Positions 52,969-60,604 of a DNA stretch of 64,000 bases are shown here, piece after piece. Source of the stretch: Gordonia hankookensis (GTDB lineage Bacteria; Actinomycetota; Actinomycetes; Mycobacteriales; Mycobacteriaceae); NCBI RefSeq assembly GCF_014673215.1, contig NZ_JACWMS010000002.1, forward strand, positions 310,001 through 374,000. Direction: 5' to 3'. How positions within the stretch are numbered: position 1 is the first letter of the stretch; each line of letters opens with the position of its first letter. Both the position numbers and the translations under genes were made by a program. The notes below the pieces were generated by a model. The model saw only the letters and a list, made by a program, of their open reading frames with translations. It searched no databases and had not been told where the DNA came from.

Positions 52969-52980
52969 TCCGAATGCGAG

Positions 52981-53018
52981 GTACTGCCCGGGGTGATGTG
53001 CATCACCCCGGGCAGTAC
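52981..53018. terminator. 18-base perfect hairpin ending the ABC exporter operon
   Basis: Arms 52981-52998 and 53001-53018 pair perfectly around a TG loop, 12 bases after the permease stop. Confidence 0.85.
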
Positions 53019-53117
53019 GCGACGCCGAGTCCAGTTGCGCCACATCCGTCACACCTCGGCGTGGCGGATCCGGCGTGTTTCGAACCGGTCGCCCCACACC
53101 AGTAATCTGTGGAGTCG

Positions 53118-54074
53118 ATGAAGCCCCAACACGAGCCACCGATGCATCCGGCTGACCCGACCGAGCCCGGTCTCGGCCGGGTCACTCGTCGTTCGGTGCT
53201 GGCCGGGGGAATCGGTGCCGCCCTGATCGGCGGACTCGCGGCGTGCTCGGGTGAGGAACCCACCAAGGTCGAGCCTCGCAAACTGGAGACCCGCGCCGCC
53301 GACGATGAGCTGCCGTCGGAGACCAGCCCACAGACGATCGCGAGCGGTCCACCACTGGTCACCGGGAGTTTCGTCTCGGCGAAGATGGGCGGACGGCAGA
53401 CCCGATGGGCAGTCGCCCGGCCGAGTGGTGTCTCGGGCCGGCTCCCCGTCGTGGTCGTGCTGCACGCACTGAACACCAACGAGAAGTCCATCTTCTCCTC
53501 GAAGCTCGAGATGCAGAACGTGCTGCAGAAGTATGTCGACGCAGGCAATGCGCCGTTCGCGCTGGCCGCGGCCGACGCCGCGCGCAACTACTATCACCCG
53601 CGCGTCGACGGCACCGACGCGGCGGCGATGATCCTCGACGAGTTCCTGCCGATGCTGGCGTCGAACCCTCAACTCGATCTGTCGACCGAACGGATCGGCC
53701 TGTTCGGCTGGTCCATGGGCGGTTACGGTGCACTGCGGCTGGCCGCGCTGCTCGGGGCCCCACGCGTGGCCGCGGTCGCCGTCTGTTCGCCGGCGTTGTG
53801 GGCGGACCCGCGCAACTACCCGCCCAGGGCCTTCGATTCACTCGAGGACTACCAGGCCAATTCGCTCTTCGGCCAGCAGGCCGCCTTCGCCAAGATCCCG
53901 CTGCTGATCTCGATCGGTTCGTCGGACCAGTTCTTCACCTATACCCGGCAGTGGGCCGCCGGACTGCACCCACCGGCTGCATTCGGGACGTCGGCAGGTG
54001 GTCACACCAACCGCTACTGGCGCAGTGTGCTCCCCGAGCAGGTCGAGTTCCTGGGCCGCAACCTCGCCCGATAA
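53118..54074 (+). CDS. Lipoprotein/Tat-exported esterase-type alpha/beta hydrolase
   Basis: A 318-residue exported hydrolase. TRRSVLAGGIGAALIGGLAAC combines a twin-Arg stretch with a lipobox LAAC. LPVVVVLHALNTNEKS, the elbow LFGWSMGGYGALR and GGHTNRYWRSVLP (His) are the esterase/S-formylglutathione hydrolase-like blocks. Location next to purD recalls the Rv0774c esterase of M. tuberculosis. The start is uncertain: ATG 53118 or GTG 53109. It should work outside the membrane on a lipid ester. Confidence 0.85.
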   Translation: MKPQHEPPMHPADPTEPGLGRVTRRSVLAGGIGAALIGGLAACSGEEPTKVEPRKLETRAADDELPSETSPQTIASGPPLVTGSFVSAKMGGRQTRWAVARPSGVSGRLPVVVVLHALNTNEKSIFSSKLEMQNVLQKYVDAGNAPFALAAADAARNYYHPRVDGTDAAAMILDEFLPMLASNPQLDLSTERIGLFGWSMGGYGALRLAALLGAPRVAAVAVCSPALWADPRNYPPRAFDSLEDYQANSLFGQQAAFAKIPLLISIGSSDQFFTYTRQWAAGLHPPAAFGTSAGGHTNRYWRSVLPEQVEFLGRNLAR

Positions 54075-54196
54075 CCCACCCCCAAACCCCCCCTCCGCAG
54101 CCGCGACGGTTTCCGTCAACCGCGACGGCATTCTGGGGGCGCGGTTGACGGGAACCGTCGCGGCTGCGGGGGGGGAGGGGGGGTTAGAGGGTTATA
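54071..54196. terminator. Very long hairpin spanning the convergent ends of the esterase gene and purD
   Basis: A 28-base stem (54098-54125 with 54141-54168, one G-T pair) is flanked by C-rich and G-rich tracts that extend pairing, and ATAACCC/GGGTTAT closes it at 54071-54077 and 54190-54196. It covers both stop codons. Likely a bidirectional terminator. Confidence 0.8.
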
Positions 54197-55437
54197 CGGC
54201 CGTCGAGGGCGGCCTTCCCGATGTCGGTGCGGTAGTGCGAGCCGGGCAGCTTGATGTTCCCGATCCGGTCGTAGGCCTGGGCACGTGCCTCGGCGAGGTC
54301 GGCACCCGTCCCGACGACGGCCAGCACCCGCCCGCCCGCGGAGATCACCGCGCCGTCACCGTTGCGCGCGGTACCGGCGTGCAGCACCCCGTCGCTCTCG
54401 GCGCCGGTGATCACGTCGCCGGTGCGCGGCTTACCCGGATAGTTCTCGGCTGCGACGACCACCGTGACGGCGGCACCATCGGCCCATTCCAGCGGCGGCA
54501 ACTGGTCCAGCGCACCGGTGGCGGCCGCGTTGAGCGCTTGTCCCAGTGGGGATTTCAGCAACGCGAGCACTGCCTGGGTCTCCGGGTCGCCGAACCGGCA
54601 GTTGAACTCGACGACGGACGGGCCCTGCGCGCCGATCGCCAGGCCGGCGTAGAGCAGACCGGAGAACGGCGTCCCGCGCTTCACGAGTTCCGCGGCGACG
54701 GGTTTCACCACGTCGTCGACGATCTGCTGGGTCACCGCGTCGGGCAGCCAGGGCAACGGTGCGTACGCGCCCATCCCGCCGGTGTTGGGTCCGGCGTCGT
54801 CGTCGCCGACCCGCTTGTGATCCTGCGCGGGAATGAGCGGCACCACCGTGTCGCCGTCCACCAGCGAAAAAAGCGACACCTCGGGTCCGTCGAGGAAGCT
54901 CTCCAGCAGGACCGGGTGCCCGTTCTCGAGTAGTTCGGCCGCATGGTCGCGCGCGGTCAGTCGATCTGTGGTGACCACCACGCCCTTGCCGGCCGCCAGT
55001 CCATCGTCCTTGACCACCCAGGTCGGGCCGAATCGGTTGAGGGCCGCATCGAGTTTGGCGGGGTTGTCGACGATCTCGCTGTGCGCCGTCGCTACTCCTG
55101 CAGCCGCCATGACGTCCTTGGCGAAGGCCTTCGACCCCTCGATCTGCGCCGCCGCGGCACTCGGGCCGAATGTGGCGAAACCTGCGTCTCGCAACGCATC
55201 TGCGACCCCGAGGACCAGCGGCACCTCCGGGCCGATCACCACGAGGTCGGCGGCGATGCTCGTCGCCAATGCGACGACCGCATCGGCGGACGCGACGTCG
55301 ACGGCGTGATTGGTGGCGATCGCGGACGTCCCGGCATTACCGGGGGCGACGTGCAGGGCGGTCACCGAAGGGTCCGCCGACAGTCCGATGAGCAGGGCAT
55401 GTTCGCGGCCGCCCGAGCCGATCACGAGTACGCGCAC
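54184..55437 (-). CDS. purD: Phosphoribosylamine-glycine ligase (PurD)
   Basis: A 417-residue ATP-grasp enzyme for the second step of purine synthesis. [23 protein letters not shown] opens it, [19 protein letters not shown] and [14 protein letters not shown] and [19 protein letters not shown] are the conserved ATP and substrate sites. Length is normal. It lies in the same strand as purB/purC further left but is not coupled to them. Confidence 0.97.
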   Translation of the reverse strand: MRVLVIGSGGREHALLIGLSADPSVTALHVAPGNAGTSAIATNHAVDVASADAVVALATSIAADLVVIGPEVPLVLGVADALRDAGFATFGPSAAAAQIEGSKAFAKDVMAAAGVATAHSEIVDNPAKLDAALNRFGPTWVVKDDGLAAGKGVVVTTDRLTARDHAAELLENGHPVLLESFLDGPEVSLFSLVDGDTVVPLIPAQDHKRVGDDDAGPNTGGMGAYAPLPWLPDAVTQQIVDDVVKPVAAELVKRGTPFSGLLYAGLAIGAQGPSVVEFNCRFGDPETQAVLALLKSPLGQALNAAATGALDQLPPLEWADGAAVTVVVAAENYPGKPRTGDVITGAESDGVLHAGTARNGDGAVISAGGRVLAVVGTGADLAEARAQAYDRIGNIKLPGSHYRTDIGKAALDGRITL

Positions 55438-55621
55438 GGTGTCGACTCTAGTTCCCCGGTGGCACAGTCATCGAACCCATCCTTGATCATTCGCTTCGAC
55501 GTCGGACGTCGAAAGGCACGTGCTGGTGTCGACGCAGCCATTCTGTCAGTTCAGCGGAAACGCATGCTCTTCGTGTGCACGGAATCTGCGTACACCGATC
55601 GGGGCCATGCCGTGGATCCGC

Positions 55622-56869
55622 TCACCGACCGATCTCGGCCCCCATCGACGCCAACACCTCGGCACGTCTCGGCACACCCATGACCTCGTCGACGACGACG
55701 ATCATCACCGGCGCCAGGGTCGTCACGACCACGGCGATCACCACCGACACACCGGCCGCGGCGAGCCAGACACCGACGACGAGAAAAGCGACTGCACCCA
55801 GGGCGAGGATCACGCTCAGCGGATCGAACGGCAGCAGGTAGTCGTAGAAGGCGAGCAGACCGAGACAGTAGATGCCCAACGGCACCGCGAGCGTGGCGAC
55901 GACCGCACCGGGACCGATGTGTGTCTCGTGCTCGATGTAGAGCGCCGCGACGTGCAGACCTGCACCGACTGCTGCGGCAGCCGTGAAGATGAAGATGTGT
56001 CCGTACCCCCAGACGAAGCTCTTCTCTCGATGGGCATGCAGCACATCCCCGACCGGGACGATGAAGTACATCCACCACATCGCGAAGGTCACGCCCATGG
56101 CGGCCAGGCCGAGAACTGCCGTCTCCACGGACCAACCCTCGGTCTCGATCAGCGCCCCCAGAACGGCAACCGTGCCGACCACACCCTCACCGAGGGTGAT
56201 GATCGTCAGCAACGAGTAGCGCTCGGCGATGTGATGGGGATGCCAGGGTGTTCCGCCGCTCGTGCGCTCACCGAGGTAGGGCCCGAGGAGTTCGACCAGG
56301 ATGCAGCCGATCATCGCGAACATGGTTGCCAGCGGCCGCATGTCGGCGATCAGTACGCCGACCCATCCGATCTGCGCGACGAGGGTCATCCCGGCGTAGA
56401 TCAGCGCACAGCGCCGATGTTGTTCGCTCTGCACGGCGACACGCAGCCACTGCGCGACCATCCCGACGCGCATCACGATGTATCCGATCACCAGCACCCG
56501 GTTGTCGACGTGCTCGTGATGGCCCAGTGACTCGAAGATCGGCGGGATACCGAGCGCGATGATCGCGACGCCCACCATCTGGACCAGGGTCACCACCCGG
56601 AAGAACCAGTCGTCGGTGTCGAATGCCGAAGCGAACCAGGCGAAGTTGATCCACGCCCAGATCGCGGCGAACGTGCACAGCAGGTAGCCGAAGATGGCGA
56701 CCTGGTAGTGGCCCTCGGCCAGCTGATGGGCGACCTGGGTCCCCGCAGTGGAGAAGGCGACCACGAAGACAAGGTCGTAGAACAGCTCGAGACTGGTGGC
56801 GGCGCGGCCCTCCTCATGGGGATCGCGTCCGGTCATCCGCCGAATGGGGTGTCCGATCGTGAAGCTCAC
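55622..56869 (-). CDS. Low temperature requirement A (LtrA) membrane protein
   Basis: A 415-residue protein with about ten membrane segments. TSLELFYDLVFVVAFSTAGTQVAHQL is the LtrA signature, and FDTDDWFFRVVTLVQMVGVAIIALG and ERYSLLTIITLGEGVVG follow in order. Listeria LtrA is needed for growth at low temperature; the molecular role is unknown. It stands between purD and the glycosyltransferase pair. A large hairpin lies 61 bases upstream. The 184-base gap to purD holds nothing recognisable. Confidence 0.9.
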   Translation of the reverse strand: MSFTIGHPIRRMTGRDPHEEGRAATSLELFYDLVFVVAFSTAGTQVAHQLAEGHYQVAIFGYLLCTFAAIWAWINFAWFASAFDTDDWFFRVVTLVQMVGVAIIALGIPPIFESLGHHEHVDNRVLVIGYIVMRVGMVAQWLRVAVQSEQHRRCALIYAGMTLVAQIGWVGVLIADMRPLATMFAMIGCILVELLGPYLGERTSGGTPWHPHHIAERYSLLTIITLGEGVVGTVAVLGALIETEGWSVETAVLGLAAMGVTFAMWWMYFIVPVGDVLHAHREKSFVWGYGHIFIFTAAAAVGAGLHVAALYIEHETHIGPGAVVATLAVPLGIYCLGLLAFYDYLLPFDPLSVILALGAVAFLVVGVWLAAAGVSVVIAVVVTTLAPVMIVVVDEVMGVPRRAEVLASMGAEIGR

Positions 56870-56929
56870 GATCGGAACTCTAACGACATCTGGGGTCGCA
56901 TCGGGGGCAACCTGGCCTCGCGTGAACGC

Positions 56930-56995
56930 AGAGACCTCACCCGTCGTCGGAGACCTTCTGCTGGGCAGAGGTCTCCGACGACAAGTGAGGTCTCT
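56930..56995. terminator. Long hairpin after the GT39 gene, before LtrA
   Basis: Outer arms 56930-56940 and 56985-56995 (11 pairs) and inner arms 56943-56956 and 56969-56982 (14 pairs) are separated by a 2+2 internal loop. It follows the GT39 stop by about 20 bases on the minus strand. Confidence 0.82.
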
Positions 56996-57016
56996 CGGCG
57001 GTGCCGTCCGGACGGC

Positions 57017-59158
57017 TCAGTCGGTGGTCGCGGTCAGGTCGTACACCGTGGTCCCATCGACATTCGTCGCGGTGTAGTTCTCCTGCACCCACGCGGCGAT
57101 CTGAGCCGACGGCCGCGTCGTGTCCGAGCTGCCGAAACCGCGCCCACCGCCGATGAAGTAGTGGATCTTCTTCTCTGCCACCAGTTTCTGGAACTGCTCG
57201 AGGGTCGGCGATGGGTCCGTGCCGTTGAACCCGCCGATCGGCATCACCGAGTGACCGGATTCGAGCTGATAGCCCGACGCCTCGTTGGAGCCGACCGCCG
57301 CGGCAACCCAGGTGTACTGGTCGGCGTCGGTCCGCAACATCGCGACGAGTTCCTCGCTCGGCTTCGATCCGTTCAGCAGGCCGCCGGGGCCGCCCATGCC
57401 TCCGGGCCCACCCTCGGCGGACATGCCACCGGGACCCGCCATTCCACCGGGCACGCCCATGCCGCCTCCCGGCATGCCACCGGGTCCGTTGGCCCAGCCC
57501 GGTCCATTCGGGCCACCAGGCATCATGCCTGCCCCACCGGGCATTCCGCCGCGCATGCCGCCTCGGCGATGGTGACCGCCGGGGCCACCGCCACCAGGAC
57601 CGAACTCGCCGCTGACGCGCGGACCGGCCGAGATGATCGATCCCTCTTTCGCCGTCGACACGGTGTCGATCGTGTAGGCGACCGGGCCGGCGAGTGTCGC
57701 AGCGAGCGCGGTGGCCACTGCCAGCGCCGACAGGTACGGCCGGTGCGCCACCAGCATCGCGGCACCGCCGACGACGCCGACGATCAGCACCATCCAGCGC
57801 AGCCACGGCACGAAGTCGGGCGACCGATTCAGGAGCGCGAAACCCCAGATCGCCGCGATCCAGACCGCAGCGGCGAGCACGATGCGTACCCAGAGCCGGT
57901 CACGAGCCGACCAGCAGACCGCCGCGCCACCTGCTGCCACCGCGGCGACCGCCGGTGCCAGGGCAGCGGTGTAGTAGCTGTGGAAGATCCCCGCCATGAA
58001 GCTGAACACCGCCATGGTGACCAGCAACCACAGTCCCCACACCGCAAGATATGCGCGCCGCAGATCGGTGCGGCGGGCCTTGCCGATGACGACCAGCGCG
58101 GCGATGGCCAGCACCAGCCCGGTGGGGATCAGCCAGGCGATCTGACCACCTTGGGCCGGCTGGAACATCCGGAGCCAGCCCGTCTCGCCCCACATGCCGC
58201 CCGCTCCGCCGGGACCACCACCGGGCGGTCCGCCCATCGCGCCCGCGTAGGCGTTCATGCCGGCGCCGGTGCCGTACCCACGGCCACCGCCGGGGACGAC
58301 GCTGCCGGTCTCGTTGCCGTTGAGGCGCCCGAAACCGTTGTAGCCGAAGGTGAGTTCGAGGATCGAGTTGTTCTGCGAGCCACCGATCCACGGTCGCGAC
58401 GACGCAGGCCACAGTTCGACGGTGAGAATCCACCACCCGGCACTGACGATCATGGCGCCCAGCGCCGCGACGAGATGACCGAGACGCTTCACCCAGGAGT
58501 GCTGCCCGAACGCGAGATAGGTGATCGCCAGCGGCGGCACGATCAGCATCACCTGCAACTGTTTGGTGAGGAATCCGAATCCGACGAACACGCCGGTCAG
58601 GATCATCCACCGGATACGGCCGTCCTCGACTGCCTTGAGCGTGGCCCACACTGCCGCGACCATCAGGAGGATCAGCAGCGCTTCCGGGTTGTCGAAGCGG
58701 AACATGAGTGCCGCGACGGGCGTGACGGCGAGCGCCGCACCGGCCAGGATTCCCGCCCAGTGACCGAGGTACTTCCTGGTGATGACGTAGAGCAGCGCGA
58801 CCGATGCGACCCCCATCAGGGCCTCGGGGATCAGGATCGACCATGAGTTGAGTCCGAAGATCCGCACCGAGATCCCCGGAATCCACAGTGCGGCAGGAGG
58901 TTTGTCGACGGTGATGGAATTGGCCATGTCCGACGACCCGAAGAACCAGGCCTTCCATGACTCGGATCCGGCCTGGATGGCCGCCGAGTAGAACGAGTTG
59001 GCCCAACCGTTGGCCGACAGGTTCACGATGTAGAGCACACCGGTGCCGACCAGCAGGACTGCGAGCGAGACACGGTGCCACACATGGGCGTTCCGCCCGG
59101 ACGCGGGAGCGTCGGGCGGAACGGAGGCGGATGCGGGACTGTCGACGACAGTGCTCAT
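57017..59158 (-). CDS. GT39/ArnT-like membrane glycosyltransferase (YkcB-like) with Gly/Met-rich loop
   Basis: A 713-residue polytopic enzyme. WHRVSLAVLLVGTGVLYIVNLSANGWANSFYSAAIQAGSESWKAWFFG and SITVDKPPAALWIPGISVRIFG (the DKPP motif) are the GT39/YkcB entry, and AVTPVAALMFRFDNPEALLILLM follows. About 11-12 segments are present. Two Gly/Pro/Met-rich stretches (about residues 270-315 and 520-590, with GGPGG and GGMPGG) are extracytoplasmic inserts. The C-terminal soluble domain ends VDGTTVYDLTATTD. It probably uses a polyprenyl-linked sugar made by the next gene, with which it overlaps by 4 bases. Confidence 0.85.
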   Translation of the reverse strand: MSTVVDSPASASVPPDAPASGRNAHVWHRVSLAVLLVGTGVLYIVNLSANGWANSFYSAAIQAGSESWKAWFFGSSDMANSITVDKPPAALWIPGISVRIFGLNSWSILIPEALMGVASVALLYVITRKYLGHWAGILAGAALAVTPVAALMFRFDNPEALLILLMVAAVWATLKAVEDGRIRWMILTGVFVGFGFLTKQLQVMLIVPPLAITYLAFGQHSWVKRLGHLVAALGAMIVSAGWWILTVELWPASSRPWIGGSQNNSILELTFGYNGFGRLNGNETGSVVPGGGRGYGTGAGMNAYAGAMGGPPGGGPGGAGGMWGETGWLRMFQPAQGGQIAWLIPTGLVLAIAALVVIGKARRTDLRRAYLAVWGLWLLVTMAVFSFMAGIFHSYYTAALAPAVAAVAAGGAAVCWSARDRLWVRIVLAAAVWIAAIWGFALLNRSPDFVPWLRWMVLIVGVVGGAAMLVAHRPYLSALAVATALAATLAGPVAYTIDTVSTAKEGSIISAGPRVSGEFGPGGGGPGGHHRRGGMRGGMPGGAGMMPGGPNGPGWANGPGGMPGGGMGVPGGMAGPGGMSAEGGPGGMGGPGGLLNGSKPSEELVAMLRTDADQYTWVAAAVGSNEASGYQLESGHSVMPIGGFNGTDPSPTLEQFQKLVAEKKIHYFIGGGRGFGSSDTTRPSAQIAAWVQENYTATNVDGTTVYDLTATTD

Positions 59159-60438
59159 TCGGCTGCCCCCTCGGCGATCGGTTCGGGATTCGCTGCGGCC
59201 AGGTGTCCGCGGAAGACCCACCGTAGCCCGACGAAGCGGGTCATCGTCGCGACCAGGTTGGCGACCACGAGCACGACCAGTTCCAGATGCTTGGTGGAAT
59301 CGGGGGCGAAGGCGTGGAGCGCGACCAGGGCTCCCGACGTGACGAGCCAGCCGAACACGAAGACCCCGAGTCCGAACAACTGGTGCCGGACGGCGCCCTC
59401 GCGACCCTGGATGCCGAAACTGAAGCGACGGTTGGCCGCGGTGTTGAGCACCGCGGTGATGGCCAGCGCGACGAAGTTGGACACCTGCGCACCCATGAAC
59501 GAGTGCAGCAACAGGTAGAGCACCGCGTAGGCAATGGTCGACGCGACACCGATGACACAGAACCGGGCGAGCTGACCGACCAGGCCGAACGGCACACCGT
59601 CGAGCTGCGGACCGGGAGCCCGGTCCCGGCCGATCGTGTCGCGCAACTCGGCGATCGGCAACCGTCCGGTGGTGAGCGCGTACCCGACGCGGGCGCACCC
59701 CTTCAGGTCCGCGACGGCAGTCGACACGATGTCGACCGTGCTGTTCGGATCGTCGACCCAGTCGACCGGGACCTCGGCGATCCGCAGCCCGATCCGCTCG
59801 GCGAGGACCAGCAGTTCGGTGTCGAAGAACCAACCGGTGTCCTCGACGTAGGGCAGCACCTGCCGGGCGATGTCGGTGCGCATCGCCTTGAACCCGCATT
59901 GCGCGTCGGAGAACTTCGCACGCATCGTGGTCCGCAGGATCAGGTTGTAGGAGCGGGAGATGAACTCGCGCTTGGGACCCCGGACGACCCGCGACGAGCG
60001 CGACAGGCGTGTACCGATCGCGATGTCGGAGTGCCCGGAGACCAGCGGTGCGATCAGCGGCATCAGCGCGTTGAGATCGGTGGAGAGATCGACGTCGCAG
60101 TAGGCCACGATCTCGGCGTCACTGGCCCGCCACACCGCGTTGAGGGCACGCCCTCGGCCCTTCTGCTCCACGTGGACGACGCGGAGTCCGTCGACCTCGC
60201 CTGCGAGTTGCGCGGCGATCGCGAGCGTGGAGTCGGTGCTGGCGTTGTCGGCGACGGTGATGCGCGACGGGTACGGCACGTGGGTGCGCAGGTGATCGCG
60301 CAGGCGTCGGACCGATCCGGCGATGTCGGCCTGTTCGTTGTAGACCGGCACGACGATGTCGAGAACGGGCGCCGGCGTCGAACTGTCGGCGACGATCGTC
60401 GACGGCGAGGCGGCCATCGGGAGGGCGTCTGGTGTCAT
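59155..60438 (-). CDS. GT2 polyprenyl-phosphate sugar synthase with C-terminal GtrA domain
   Basis: A 427-residue two-domain protein. The first 250 residues are a GT-A glycosyltransferase: VVPVYNEQADIAGSVRRL, VADNASTDSTLAI, AYCDVDLSTDLNAL (DxD-like) and FDTELLVLAERIGLRIAEVPVDWVDDPNSTVDI. The remaining 150 are a four-helix GtrA membrane domain (FCVIGVASTIAYAVLYLLLHS). It should make a polyprenyl-P sugar and flip or deliver it to the GT39 enzyme. I start at ATG 60438 over a TTG seven codons upstream. Confidence 0.9.
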   Translation of the reverse strand: MTPDALPMAASPSTIVADSSTPAPVLDIVVPVYNEQADIAGSVRRLRDHLRTHVPYPSRITVADNASTDSTLAIAAQLAGEVDGLRVVHVEQKGRGRALNAVWRASDAEIVAYCDVDLSTDLNALMPLIAPLVSGHSDIAIGTRLSRSSRVVRGPKREFISRSYNLILRTTMRAKFSDAQCGFKAMRTDIARQVLPYVEDTGWFFDTELLVLAERIGLRIAEVPVDWVDDPNSTVDIVSTAVADLKGCARVGYALTTGRLPIAELRDTIGRDRAPGPQLDGVPFGLVGQLARFCVIGVASTIAYAVLYLLLHSFMGAQVSNFVALAITAVLNTAANRRFSFGIQGREGAVRHQLFGLGVFVFGWLVTSGALVALHAFAPDSTKHLELVVLVVANLVATMTRFVGLRWVFRGHLAAANPEPIAEGAAE

Positions 60439-60530
60439 GGTCCAAGAATCGGGTGTCAAACTTCACCCACTCTGCGGCGACGCTGTCAGGTTCCTGTGAG
60501 CGGATTCGTGTCTGTGCACAACGGTGTGCC

Positions 60531-60589
60531 CCTGTCACCACCGCCCCTGTCACCACCGCCCGTGTCACCACCGGCCTGTCACCACCACC
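60531..60589. repeat. 15-base tandem repeat, four units, upstream of recQ-like gene
   Basis: CCTGTCACCACCGCC at 60531-60545 and 60546-60560, CGTGTCACCACCGG at 60561-60574, and CCTGTCACCACCACC at 60575-60589. It ends 16 bases before the helicase start, in the promoter region. Confidence 0.88.
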
Positions 60590-60604
60590 CGATAGGTTGG
60601 CGTC

